NCBI GenBank assembly: GCA_044238605.1 | Contig: JBIICY010000006.1 | Span: 124,001-188,000 of the forward strand | Reading direction: 5' to 3' | DNA from: UBA10438 sp044238605 | GTDB lineage: Bacteria > Bacteroidota > Ignavibacteria > Kapaibacteriales > Kapaibacteriaceae | Length of the DNA: 64,000 nucleotides | Part shown: piece by piece, positions 25,119 through 34,386 of the stretch | Numbering within the stretch: the stretch's first letter is position 1 | Layout of the letters: each line of letters begins with the position of its first letter | Program-made: the position numbers and the translations under genes | Notes under the pieces: generated by a model | The model's input: only the letters and a program-made list of their open reading frames with translations | The model's database searches: none | Told to the model about the DNA's origin: nothing

Positions 25119-28100
25119 CTCTGTGTGGTCATTCCTTGCTTCCGGATAAGCAGCGTGTAAGAACCTGCCGACAACATCCTGAGATCCAATTCAAGCTGAC
25201 TTCCCTGAGCAACGTGCTGCTGTATAGTGCGCCCTGTGACATCGCATAGGACCACGATTGCACCAGTTAGCTCTGCGTACGTTACGACTATGCGATCTGT
25301 TGTTGGGTTAGGACGCACCACACATGCGACTTCCATGTTGTCGGCAACGTCTGAGAGCACACCGGTAACAAACGCGCTGCGTTCGCTGTATACACCTACA
25401 GCATCTGCGTTTGCACTTCGCACCCGCCAGAAGTAACGTTTGTTATTATCGAGTCCGCGCACAAGAATGGACGTGTCCATGTGATTGTCGATGTGAACGA
25501 CCACAGGATTGAACGCAGCGTTGGGTGAGACTTCGATTCCGTACGATACAGCTTGCGATACACGTTCCCATGTAAGCTGTGCCTGAACAACATCCTTCTC
25601 ACCGTTGCTAGGAAGAAGAAGCGCAGGTGGCCGAACGGCTGTGCTGAAGGACCATGTTTCTGACACCGGACCTGCACCACCCCCACCATAGGGCTCTACG
25701 TTCCATGAATACGTTACCGGACCCTGTGCCAGCCCCTTTACATCGAGTTTTGTGCCGGCAACACCTTGTATTGTGCGCGCTAGCTCTGGCCTACCCTCTA
25801 CCTGTAGACGTACCGTATAACTCACAGCTGATGCCGACGGATTCCACGTCAACACCGTATCAGGTAAAATGCCACGCACATTTGTACTCGGCGAGACAAG
25901 CGTTGTGGTCAGAGGTTTTTCCGGCAGCGTTGTGATACTTCCGACCAGGACACCGCGACCATGAGAAGCAACAGCGATCCGTTTGTCACTGGTGCGTGTC
26001 ACAACCATGTCACAGGGAACATTTCCAAGTTCATCAACAGCTGTAGGTGTCCACACTGTAGACATACCGTTTGTGTTCGGCGTGAAGTACAATCCAGTAG
26101 ATGTTGCAGCCACGAGAATGTTTGAGGTAGCATCGTAGGGAACAATGCCAACCCAATTCACAGCTGGACCATTTCCCGATCCCGACGGGGCTTCTTCAAG
26201 ATTTCCCGCTATTGCCTGCCAGGTTGTTCCGGCGTCAAACGTTTCCCAGATGCTGATGAGTCCATAATTCGAAAAACATGCTACTAGATGTTTGCGGTCG
26301 CGCTTGTCAATGGTAATGCTGTTTACAAATCCTCCACTGCGCATCGCAGACCATGTAACATCGCGTGGTGTAGGATTTCCAACATCGGCACTATCAAGCA
26401 TGTAGATCTTGCCATTGGAGGTGCCGTAATACACACGGTGGTGCAGGCCATCATCAGTGACTGTTGCCGCAAGGCATGATATCTGGTTGATGCCAACATC
26501 TGTTACCGATAACGAATCCCAATTCACGCGTGTTGAGTCGGAGTTGCCCGTAGGTATAATAGTTACATCTCTGTTACGCCAGAGTGCATTACCACCGGCA
26601 ACATAGACGCATTGCTCGTTGACTGGATGCGGCACATATGGGTTAATGAAGAGATAGTCAGTTGGGCCTATGGGATCGATACGCGTACGACTCTTCTCTG
26701 TTCCGTCCATGTTGTATGCTACACGATACACACGACCCTGCTGGGAGGAATAGTATACAGCGCGTCCCGAATCGGCGAAGTACGAGTATGCACCGTCACC
26801 GCCACCAATGCGTTTCCAGAACGCCTCGGTTAACTCAGTCGACGTCATCCATACTGAATTGTCCTGCATGCCCCCTATCAGACGCGGGCTAGCATCCTTC
26901 TGCTCCATGTCTACGGTATAGAACTGTGTTGTGATGTATCCCCGATTAAGGTCGGTCCACTCAACATTCTCAGCAGCAACATTGCTCGTGCGATACACAC
27001 CACCATCATTGATGCTTACCATCTCCGTGGTACGGGTTGGATGGAAGAAGACATCGTGCTGGTCTGGATGATGATTGATGTATGATGTGTATTTGTCGAA
27101 GGAGGGTGTGGGTTTCCAGTATCCCCCAATCCAGTTCCATTTCGTTGGTGTTGTGAAGCCATCGGCTGAAACGTAGAGGTTTGTGCCACCAACCACAACG
27201 ACATTGGGATCATGTGGCGAGACCTTTACAAGAAGATCATATCCTCCTTGAGAGTAGAAGTCGCCCCGTTGCTCATTTGTCAGCGGAAGATTCGCCGAGA
27301 GATTCGTCCACTCACCAGGCGGTGTAGCTCCGTATCCATAACGCCAGAGACTGTGCCACTCAAAGCGCTCTTCTCCACGATAGAGCGTACTGCCCTTGGC
27401 GCCTTGTCCGGGTGTTTCGGCGAGGGCGTAGATACCATCGGGGGACTGTGGAATGCTGGCTAAGACGATTCGTTTGACATCATTACGCATGTCTGCCGGC
27501 GTAACATTCGTCCACGTTACACCATCCGTACTCTTGAAGATTCCCCAGCGAGATGCCACAGAACCGGCAGAGCCTGTAAATGCACCAAGTGCTGCATACA
27601 ATGTTCCATTGGGCGTAACGACAACTTCGCTAAACAGTGCATTGCTCGAAAGCACGCTCTTCCACGTTGTGCCACCGTCAACGGAGCGATACAGCCCCGA
27701 CCGTGCAGTTGCAACGTAAACTTCTTGAGTATCGCGCAGTGGGTGCACAAGGATCCGCCATGTATAGGCAAACTGATGTGAGGCAGGCGCACTGTTTGAC
27801 ACGGTGGAGGCAAGGGGCTTCCACGACGCTCCGTTATCGGTAGACTTGAGAATACCATTGCCGGATATCTGTGCAGAGTTTCCGTAGATCTCGCCTGTTC
27901 CTGCATACCATGTGTCTTCGAACCCAGCGCGTGTGTCTTGCGCTAAGCATGCTATGGAGTGCAGCTGCTCAGGTTTGGTCTGAAGTGTCCACGAACCCCC
28001 TTCATTTGTCGAGCGCCAGATGCCACCTGATACCGCGCCAACAACCATCGTCTTGGCATCACGAACATCATATGCGCCCGCTCTGGTGCGTCCGCCAATG

Positions 28101-28357
28101 TTCCAAGGTCCGTTAGACTTCCACTCCCCATACGATAGCACATCTTCAACGTTCTTATCGCCCAGAACATCCCGCTGCAGACGTGCAGCAAACGCAAGTT
28201 CCCGAGCTCGCATACCATCCGGGATAGCCCCTTGATCAACGTCGCGATACTTGAGCTGCTCAAACTCCCGCCTGCCCTGAACGGATGGTCCGTCGGGGGT
28301 ATGCGTTGTCGAACATGCTATGATGAGGAACGGGGCAAGGAGAAGGAGTGTTTTCAT
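25094..28357 (-). CDS. BNR-repeat (sortilin-like) lipoprotein with T9SS domain
   Basis: A 1087-residue protein. The signal sequence ends in a lipobox, FLIIACS (Cys15). Residues about 60-780 contain many Asp-box/BNR blades (STNEGGSWTLQ, KSTDNGASWK, RSVDGGTTWK, TFDAGTTWQ), forming a sortilin/VPS10-type propeller. Two fibronectin-like regions follow (about 800-990, PSTNVRGILPDTVLTWNPSA) and a C-terminal T9SS domain (CVVRPNPTTDRIVVTY). Having both a lipobox and a T9SS signal is odd. It ends inside the SDF fusion gene on the other strand and starts 3 bp after the flippase gene. Confidence 0.8.
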   Translation of the reverse strand: MKTLLLLAPFLIIACSTTHTPDGPSVQGRREFEQLKYRDVDQGAIPDGMRARELAFAARLQRDVLGDKNVEDVLSYGEWKSNGPWNIGGRTRAGAYDVRDAKTMVVGAVSGGIWRSTNEGGSWTLQTKPEQLHSIACLAQDTRAGFEDTWYAGTGEIYGNSAQISGNGILKSTDNGASWKPLASTVSNSAPASHQFAYTWRILVHPLRDTQEVYVATARSGLYRSVDGGTTWKSVLSSNALFSEVVVTPNGTLYAALGAFTGSAGSVASRWGIFKSTDGVTWTNVTPADMRNDVKRIVLASIPQSPDGIYALAETPGQGAKGSTLYRGEERFEWHSLWRYGYGATPPGEWTNLSANLPLTNEQRGDFYSQGGYDLLVKVSPHDPNVVVVGGTNLYVSADGFTTPTKWNWIGGYWKPTPSFDKYTSYINHHPDQHDVFFHPTRTTEMVSINDGGVYRTSNVAAENVEWTDLNRGYITTQFYTVDMEQKDASPRLIGGMQDNSVWMTSTELTEAFWKRIGGGDGAYSYFADSGRAVYYSSQQGRVYRVAYNMDGTEKSRTRIDPIGPTDYLFINPYVPHPVNEQCVYVAGGNALWRNRDVTIIPTGNSDSTRVNWDSLSVTDVGINQISCLAATVTDDGLHHRVYYGTSNGKIYMLDSADVGNPTPRDVTWSAMRSGGFVNSITIDKRDRKHLVACFSNYGLISIWETFDAGTTWQAIAGNLEEAPSGSGNGPAVNWVGIVPYDATSNILVAATSTGLYFTPNTNGMSTVWTPTAVDELGNVPCDMVVTRTSDKRIAVASHGRGVLVGSITTLPEKPLTTTLVSPSTNVRGILPDTVLTWNPSASAVSYTVRLQVEGRPELARTIQGVAGTKLDVKGLAQGPVTYSWNVEPYGGGGAGPVSETWSFSTAVRPPALLLPSNGEKDVVQAQLTWERVSQAVSYGIEVSPNAAFNPVVVHIDNHMDTSILVRGLDNNKRYFWRVRSANADAVGVYSERSAFVTGVLSDVADNMEVACVVRPNPTTDRIVVTYAELTGAIVVLCDVTGRTIQQHVAQGSQLELDLRMLSAGSYTLLIRKQGMTTQSYSVTKIQ

Positions 28358-28360
28358 GTT

Positions 28361-29833
28361 CTATTTCAGTTTCACGTTCTTCACAAACGGCATGCATCCC
28401 AGAACATACACTGCTACCCCAAGAGTTCTGATCACGACATCGCCAATTGAAGATGAAATGTTCGCACCCGACAACTCTCTAGACAGCATGGCGTATCCGG
28501 TCCCAAACCATACTGCAGCGCAAAGCAGGATTATCGCAAGAACCTTCCCCCACTCATACTTCATGGGGTAGATGCGCCGGACGAAGACGTAGAGGATTAC
28601 GGCGCTTACGAGGTAGGCCACAACCTTTGCCCAGGCGGCACCCTCGAGACCATAGATGGGAACGAGTAGCCATGTGGCAGCAACGCTGATCACAGCAGCG
28701 ATACCCGTGGCTAGAGGAAAGAACCCAGTGCGTTTCTGAATGTGAAGCCCGGCAGCCATGTTGATGAAGACGCCGTTGAAGAAGTAGGCGATCATAACGA
28801 TCGGTATAATCGTCATCCCATCCCAGTACTCCGGATTGATAAAGCGTCCACCGATAAACGGCATGCGAACAACATACTCGATAAAGAATGTTGTGATCAG
28901 AAAGATCGCTCCGCAGACTGCCGTAAATACCGTAAACACTCTTGCAAAGAGATCCCTTGCCCCGGGCTCGTCACGATGGTTTAGATAAAACGGTTTCCAC
29001 GCGTATTCAAACACGGTAACGAACATCATCATGGGAATAGCCAGACGGAAGTTCGTCTGATACATCCCGACGACGCTTGCACTCGTAAGCATGAGCATAA
29101 TAGGTCTATCGGCCACCTGCACCATGATCGATGAGAAATTCGACGGCACGGTTGGGAGTCCAAAGGCAAGCATGTCTTTGAGAAGGGGCTTCCAGGAGGA
29201 GGGTACGGGGGTACAAAGGGTACGGAGGGTACTGGGGACGAATGCGACAAACGTTACGAGACTTCCAATGATGCCACCAAGAAGAGCCCCTTCGATGCGC
29301 CAGCGCAACTGCTCAACAAACACAAGGGTGAAGAAAAACGTCACCACAACACTCAACAGACGCAAGAGGGCAAACGAGCGCGGACGCTGTTGCATGCGAA
29401 GCCGGGCAAACGGGATGAGTACAAGCGCGTCGAGAAGTGGTATGCAGGCCGCGAGTACGATGTAGCGCGAGCCCCCTTCGCCAAGTTGCAATACGCTTGA
29501 CTCAGCGATGGGCTGGGCAAACAGCATCGTCAGTGTTGTCACAACAACGCCCAACAGTGCAACAGTTACATATGAGACCGTGAACACTCTGTCGTTGTTG
29601 GCCTGATTTCCCTTTTGCCAGAACCTCATAAACGCAGGCTCCATGCCAAGCGAGTACACGATATTCACAAAGGCAATCATCGCATAAATGCCCGATACCT
29701 CGCCAACCTCCTGCTTTGTTAAGTAGTTGGTAAACAGCGGCGTAAGCAGAAAGGTCAGGAACCTTGAAAGCACGGTCGAAACGCCGTAGACAACGGTATC
29801 AGAGGCTAACGATGAGATCGAGGGTGACATCAA
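28361..29833 (-). CDS. polysaccharide/lipid flippase (MOP superfamily, Wzx-like)
   Basis: A 490-residue protein with about 12-14 predicted membrane helices. The N-terminal DTVVYGVSTVLSRFLTFLLT and the middle FGLPTVPSNFSSIMVQVADR are typical of the polysaccharide-synthase branch of the MOP superfamily. Such proteins flip lipid-linked oligosaccharides across the inner membrane. The gene runs into the BNR lipoprotein (3-bp gap). Residues in the FVPSTLRTLCTPVPSSWK loop are encoded by a short imperfect 9-bp repeat rich in GTACCC. Substrate unknown. Confidence 0.8.
   Translation of the reverse strand: MMSPSISSLASDTVVYGVSTVLSRFLTFLLTPLFTNYLTKQEVGEVSGIYAMIAFVNIVYSLGMEPAFMRFWQKGNQANNDRVFTVSYVTVALLGVVVTTLTMLFAQPIAESSVLQLGEGGSRYIVLAACIPLLDALVLIPFARLRMQQRPRSFALLRLLSVVVTFFFTLVFVEQLRWRIEGALLGGIIGSLVTFVAFVPSTLRTLCTPVPSSWKPLLKDMLAFGLPTVPSNFSSIMVQVADRPIMLMLTSASVVGMYQTNFRLAIPMMMFVTVFEYAWKPFYLNHRDEPGARDLFARVFTVFTAVCGAIFLITTFFIEYVVRMPFIGGRFINPEYWDGMTIIPIVMIAYFFNGVFINMAAGLHIQKRTGFFPLATGIAAVISVAATWLLVPIYGLEGAAWAKVVAYLVSAVILYVFVRRIYPMKYEWGKVLAIILLCAAVWFGTGYAMLSRELSGANISSSIGDVVIRTLGVAVYVLGCMPFVKNVKLK
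29199..29240. repeat. GGTAC-rich imperfect repeat inside flippase gene
   Basis: Four copies of GGGTAC spaced 8-9 bp apart (29201, 29209, 29218 and 29227). The motif resembles the GGTAC-type units of the intergenic heptamer arrays but has a period near 9, which keeps the frame and encodes a loop between helices. Confidence 0.5.
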
Positions 29834-29839
29834 TCGGTG

Positions 29840-29871
29840 TTAGTACGCGTCGGTGAGAGGACGTAGTTTTG
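29840..29871 (+). promoter_or_regulatory. promoter of the M28 peptidase gene
   Basis: TTAG (29840-29843), 20 nt, then TAGTTTTG (29864-29871), a full match to the TAnnTTTG -7 box. Transcription would start near 29878, which rules out a start codon at 29869 and supports the ATG at 29917. Confidence 0.55.
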
Positions 29872-29916
29872 CAGCAGTATTCTACCCTGCAGCACTACAA
29901 ACATAGGCACAGCACC

Positions 29917-31746
29917 ATGCGGAATCTGATCAAATTCCTCGCCGTTACCGCAGTTCTCACGTTTACCACAAGTCCATATGCCGCAAGCCAAGTAGCCGCC
30001 ACTATGGAAGGACAGCGCGTGCTGGACCACGTACGAGTACTTGCCTCTGATAGCTGCGCCGGACGCGGCCCGGGCTCTGCCGGTATCGAAAAGGCGGCTG
30101 CCTATATCACCGACTACTTTTCGCAATTGCGATTGCGTCAGGGCGGACGTGCAGGGTATGCTGATACGTTTAGCATGACAACTGGCATCAAGACAGGACC
30201 AAAGAACTCTGTCTCGTTTGGTGTGCTCATCGAGCGTCCTGGTGTGCCCCTTGACCAGACAAAGCCCATACAGATCGGCTGGAAGGTTGGCGCAGATTAT
30301 CAACCGTACGGCTTTAGCGAGTCGGGTGTTGCCTCTGGCGATATCGCATTTGTGGGCTATGGTATAACGTCGTCTACCTACGACGACTATGCCGGTATTG
30401 ATGTGAAAGGCAAGATCGTAATCATGCTTCGCGGCCTTCCAAAGTGGGCAGAAAAGAACGAATCCATGCGCCAGCTCTCATCGATCCGCACCAAGGCAAC
30501 AGCCGCGCGTGAAAAAGGTGCACTTGCGGTGATCTTCGTAAACAAGAACGGCGATTCTGCTGATGTGCTTGAACGCTTCGGGCTAGACCGCCTCGGTAAG
30601 AACTCCGGTATCATTGCACTACAGGCAAGGCGCTCTACCTGTGCAAAGGTCTTCCCTGCCAAGGGTACTTCGCTGTTTGTTGCCGAGCAGGAGATCGAGA
30701 AAACACAGAAGCCAAAGTCCTTCCTCCTTGCAAACACAACAGCAAATCTTAGCGTTGACCTCGTGTTCCAAGAAAGCACCACACAGAACATCATTGGAAT
30801 CGTAGAGGGGACAGATCCACGTCTGCGCAATGAGTACGTTGTTGTAGGTGCTCACTACGATCATATCGGCATGGGAGATGAGAACTCTCTTGCATCAACA
30901 ACAGAACCAATGATTCACTTTGGAGCCGACGATAATGCCTCTGGTACGGCAGGTGTGCTCGAACTCGCACAGGCGTTCAAGCGTAAGCCGGCCAAGCGCA
31001 GTATTGTCTTTATGACGTTCTCAGGGGAAGAAAAGGGGCTTCTTGGTTCGAAGCATTGGGTCTCAAATCCGACAATACCAATCAACCAAGTTGCGGCGAT
31101 GATAAACCTTGATATGATTGGTCGTCTCAAGGACGGCAAGCTCAATATTCAGGGTACCGGCACATCTTCCATCTGGCCAAGAGTGATCGATTCTGCAAAG
31201 GCCGGTCTGCCCCTTACAGTAACGACAACTGCAGATGGATTTGGTCCTAGCGATCACTCATCATTTACGGCAAAGAACATTCCGGTGCTGTTCTATTTCA
31301 CTGGATTACACGGAGACTATCATCGTCCGTCCGATACATGGGACAAGGTGAACGCAGACGGCATTGCAACTGTTGTTAAGATGGTCGAGAAGACTGTTCG
31401 CATTATTGCTGATTCTGCGGCACGTCCAGAATTCACCAAGGGCGCAGAAAAGCCTGCTGCACAGCAGTCCTCAAGCATCGCGCTGAAGGTAACCTTTGGT
31501 ATCATCCCTGACTATGGCGATGATCCTCAAGGTCTTCATATCACGGGCGTTAAGCCCGGCAGCCCAGCCGAAAAGGGCGGACTCATTGGTGAGGACATCA
31601 TAACTGCCGTAGGTCCTACAACCGTGAAGAACATCTACGATCTCATGGCCGCATTGGGTACGTTTAAGCCTGGCGATACAACCACAGTTAAGGTTATCCG
31701 CGACGGCAAGACACTAGAAAAGACCGTAACATTCACCGGCAAGTAA
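29917..31746 (+). CDS. M28 family metallopeptidase with PDZ domain
   Basis: A 609-residue exported zinc peptidase. A signal peptide (MRNLIKFLAVTAVLTF) is followed by a PA-like insert (about 90-250, IAFVGYGITSSTYDDYAGID) and the peptidase core. Metal ligands of the dinuclear zinc site are clear: GAHYDHIG, GADDNASGTA, SGEEKGLLG, NLDMIGR and DYHRPSD. A PDZ domain closes the chain (HITGVKPGSPAEKGGLIGED). Likely an aminopeptidase in the periplasm or outside. It converges on another M28 gene across a heptamer array. Confidence 0.9.
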   Translation: MRNLIKFLAVTAVLTFTTSPYAASQVAATMEGQRVLDHVRVLASDSCAGRGPGSAGIEKAAAYITDYFSQLRLRQGGRAGYADTFSMTTGIKTGPKNSVSFGVLIERPGVPLDQTKPIQIGWKVGADYQPYGFSESGVASGDIAFVGYGITSSTYDDYAGIDVKGKIVIMLRGLPKWAEKNESMRQLSSIRTKATAAREKGALAVIFVNKNGDSADVLERFGLDRLGKNSGIIALQARRSTCAKVFPAKGTSLFVAEQEIEKTQKPKSFLLANTTANLSVDLVFQESTTQNIIGIVEGTDPRLRNEYVVVGAHYDHIGMGDENSLASTTEPMIHFGADDNASGTAGVLELAQAFKRKPAKRSIVFMTFSGEEKGLLGSKHWVSNPTIPINQVAAMINLDMIGRLKDGKLNIQGTGTSSIWPRVIDSAKAGLPLTVTTTADGFGPSDHSSFTAKNIPVLFYFTGLHGDYHRPSDTWDKVNADGIATVVKMVEKTVRIIADSAARPEFTKGAEKPAAQQSSSIALKVTFGIIPDYGDDPQGLHITGVKPGSPAEKGGLIGEDIITAVGPTTVKNIYDLMAALGTFKPGDTTTVKVIRDGKTLEKTVTFTGK

Positions 31747-31752
31747 CCCACT

Positions 31753-31801
31753 CGCTACTCGCTACTCGCTGTTCGCTGCTCGCTGCTCGCTGCTCGCTGC
31801 T
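31753..31801. repeat. heptanucleotide tandem repeat (7 units)
   Basis: Seven 7-mers: CGCTACT twice, CGCTGTT once, CGCTGCT four times. The array fills the 54-bp gap between two convergent M28 genes and abuts the stop codon of the minus-strand gene. Confidence 0.92.
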
Positions 31802-33132
31802 TACCTGTTTGCCCAACACCACGACAGCACCGCCATTGCGTACACGCAGTCGTTAACCTCGTGCTGCTTGAGCTTGTCTACTGTATCACCCTCTGTGTGG
31901 TGATACCAGAAGTACCGGTCACCCTGTACTTCGAGTCCGGCCATAACAGCCCCATAGGCCTTTAACGGACCAATATCTGCTCCGCCACCGCCTTCTGTGA
32001 TGTTGTTGGCGTGGACTGGTGAGAGAAGCTTGGCAATGTCTTCCATGGCGGCTTTCTCAGCTCCCTTTGCGTCGGTGTTGAATCCTGTTGGCGCAAAGAC
32101 ACCTGCATCTGACTCTATCGCAAGCAGGTGCTTTTCGTTTGGGGTCTGCTTAGCGTATCCCTCGCCCCCTCGCAAGCCGTTTTCTTCATTGGTCCAGAAG
32201 CATACTCGGATAGTACGCTTAGGACGCATACCAAGCTGCTGCATCATGTACAGCGCGCGCCATGCGGCTATGCATCCGCCTGCATCATCCATAGCGCCGG
32301 TGCCGATATCCCACGAGTCGATATGTCCGCCCATCACCACTACTTCGTTTGGTAGCTCCGAGCCAGGGATCTCAATGATCACATTGCGGGAGGGGGCATC
32401 TGGCATCCACTTGGCTTCCATGGAAACTGTCAGCTGCATGTTCTCTTCCCTATCCTGCATGCGCTGCATCAACAGAGCATCCTCAATGGTGATTGCTCCG
32501 CACGGAATCTTTGGCACACCGTCCTTGTACCCCATGCCCCCTGTGTGAACCGTTTGGATGCCGTCTGGACCAACACTGCGCATCAGTGTGGCAACAGCGC
32601 CAAGTTCGGCTGCGGCAGATGGTCCGTTATAGCGGTAGTTCACGGTCTCACCGTATGTCGTAAACGGCACGTTATACACCACGATCTTGCCCGGCACTTC
32701 TGCCTTGCGCTGCTTGAGTTCATCGTAGGATTTCACTACGAGCACACCTGCGGTAAGGGGCTTTCCGTCTGTACCGACACTGCCGCCCAGACCACAGAAC
32801 TGCATCGTGCGAGCCATTGGCTGCGTCATCGATAGCGCTTCCTTGCCACGCTTCCAGTTCGGAACCATCACCGGTTGGGTTTTCACGTTCCAGCCTTCTG
32901 ACGTCATTTTCTCAATAAGCCAGTCAAGCCCCTTCTCAAGATTCTCCGAACCGCTGATGCGGCGAGGGTAATGATCGGTGAAGTCAGCGATCAGGTCATA
33001 GCAACCACGGTCTTCCCTGGTCCATGCCAGCATTCGGTTAGCATCAGCCTTAAACCGCTTCGATAACTCGTCTCCAGCGATCAGGTTGAATGTTGATGTT
33101 GCAACGAGGGCAATCAGGAGAAGCTGTTTCAT
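31801..33132 (-). CDS. M28 family peptidase (carboxypeptidase Q-like)
   Basis: A 443-residue exported peptidase. After a signal peptide (MKQLLLIALVATSTF) comes a PA domain insert (about 100-230) and the zinc core with GGHIDSWDIG, AMDDAGGCIA, TNEENGLRGG, IESDAGVF and YHHTEGDTVD as the five metal-site segments. The order and HTEGDT end resemble plasma glutamate carboxypeptidase. The frame is open 22 codons further upstream, but the signal peptide begins at the chosen ATG. It shares little identity with the neighbouring M28 peptidase, so this is not a recent duplication. Confidence 0.88.
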   Translation of the reverse strand: MKQLLLIALVATSTFNLIAGDELSKRFKADANRMLAWTREDRGCYDLIADFTDHYPRRISGSENLEKGLDWLIEKMTSEGWNVKTQPVMVPNWKRGKEALSMTQPMARTMQFCGLGGSVGTDGKPLTAGVLVVKSYDELKQRKAEVPGKIVVYNVPFTTYGETVNYRYNGPSAAAELGAVATLMRSVGPDGIQTVHTGGMGYKDGVPKIPCGAITIEDALLMQRMQDREENMQLTVSMEAKWMPDAPSRNVIIEIPGSELPNEVVVMGGHIDSWDIGTGAMDDAGGCIAAWRALYMMQQLGMRPKRTIRVCFWTNEENGLRGGEGYAKQTPNEKHLLAIESDAGVFAPTGFNTDAKGAEKAAMEDIAKLLSPVHANNITEGGGGADIGPLKAYGAVMAGLEVQGDRYFWYHHTEGDTVDKLKQHEVNDCVYAMAVLSWCWANR

Positions 33133-33187
33133 GGAGAGAGTGCCGAGAATTTTCGAGAAAGCAAAAAATACGACGGCCAGCCGTTGG

Positions 33188-33195
33188 TATCTTTG
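33188..33195 (+). promoter_or_regulatory. -7 promoter element TATCTTTG
   Basis: A perfect TAnnTTTG box 41 bp before the ATG at 33237, in the divergent gap with the M28 gene. No clear TTTG lies 19-21 bp upstream. It supports starting the acetyltransferase-like gene at 33237 and not at 33090. Confidence 0.45.
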
Positions 33196-33236
33196 CACGT
33201 GGCGAATTTATTTTTTCAGTCTGCAGAGCGCCTACC

Positions 33237-34355
33237 ATGAGCCTTGTTGTACGCCCGATTCAACCGAGCGAAACGCTCCGGTTTATCAAATCGCAATGGT
33301 TGTTCTACAAGAATGAGAAGCACTGGGTCCCACCAATGCTCATGGATAGAAAGAAGCTTCTGGACACAAAGAAGAACCCCTTCTATCAGCACAGTCAGGT
33401 TCAGTGCTTCCTAGCCGAGCGAAACGGACAGATCGTTGGTCGCATTGCAGCGATCATCAATGGCAACCACAACAAAACACACCGCGACAAGGCTGGCTTC
33501 TTTGGCTTCTTCGACTGTATCAACGATCAGGAAGTGGCCAATGGGTTGTTTAGAGCAGCCGAAGCATGGATTCGCGAGCGCGGTATGGATGAAATGCGTG
33601 GTCCAGTGAATCCATCGATGAATGATGAATGTGGTCTGCTGATAGATGGCCACGACGGACCGCCAGTAATGCTGATGACCTATAACCCGCAATACTATGC
33701 GGGCCTTATCGAAGGCGCAGGCTACCACAAGGCGCAGGATCTCTACGCATACCTCCTTCGCAATGAGAACTTCGCATCAGAGAAGATCCCGCGTTTGTTC
33801 GATGCCATCGTAAAACGGTACGACCTCACGTTCCGCTCGCTCAATCTCAAGGGCGGGTTCAAAGCTGATGTTGCCGCTATTAAAGACATGTACAATCGGG
33901 CATGGGAAGACAACTGGGGCTTTGTAAAGTTCACCGATGCCGAGTTTGACTTTCTTGCAGCAGACCTTAAGCAGGTTGTGAATCCAGAGTTCGTGTTTTT
34001 TGTCGAGTCAAAGGGGCGTCCAGCAGGCTTCTGCATCGCTCTTCCGGATATCAACCAGACGCTCATCCATAACCGCAACGGCGGCACCCTGGGCGGTGTA
34101 TGGCATCTTCTGACCAAGAAGAGCAAGATCGACCTTGTCCGCATTGTCGTTCTTGGCGTACTACCGGAGTTTCGCGGTACCGGCATCGATGCAGCATTGT
34201 ACATGGAGATCGCAAATCGCGCAAAGAAGCAGGGCATCCTCAAGGGCGAGGCATCATGGATCCTTGAGAGTAACGAGATGATGAATAAGGGGCTAACCCA
34301 GACGATGAACGGAGAGCGCTACAGAACGTATCGCATCTACAGTAACAAGATCTAG
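33237..34355 (+). CDS. GNAT-like N-acetyltransferase domain protein
   Basis: A 372-residue cytosolic protein. The first half holds a GNAT-type strand-helix pattern (VQCFLAERNGQIVGRIAAI) with a conserved GPVNPSMNDECGLLIDG motif; the second half has a second GNAT-like fold including VVLGVLPEFRGTGIDAALY, the acetyl-CoA pyrophosphate loop. Homologues of this two-lobed type are common in the phylum but have no assigned substrate. It leads a plus-strand run with yebC, purF and a small membrane protein. Confidence 0.75.
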   Translation: MSLVVRPIQPSETLRFIKSQWLFYKNEKHWVPPMLMDRKKLLDTKKNPFYQHSQVQCFLAERNGQIVGRIAAIINGNHNKTHRDKAGFFGFFDCINDQEVANGLFRAAEAWIRERGMDEMRGPVNPSMNDECGLLIDGHDGPPVMLMTYNPQYYAGLIEGAGYHKAQDLYAYLLRNENFASEKIPRLFDAIVKRYDLTFRSLNLKGGFKADVAAIKDMYNRAWEDNWGFVKFTDAEFDFLAADLKQVVNPEFVFFVESKGRPAGFCIALPDINQTLIHNRNGGTLGGVWHLLTKKSKIDLVRIVVLGVLPEFRGTGIDAALYMEIANRAKKQGILKGEASWILESNEMMNKGLTQTMNGERYRTYRIYSNKI

Positions 34356-34386
34356 ATCACACACTTTCCCCGAACAATCAGCACCT

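Noticed and set aside
31753..31801. Rho-independent terminator between the two M28 genes
   Set aside because: No inverted repeat; the sequence is a simple direct heptamer repeat.
33090..33236. N-terminal extension of the acetyltransferase-like gene
   Set aside because: A TATCTTTG promoter element lies inside it and it overlaps the divergent M28 gene start.
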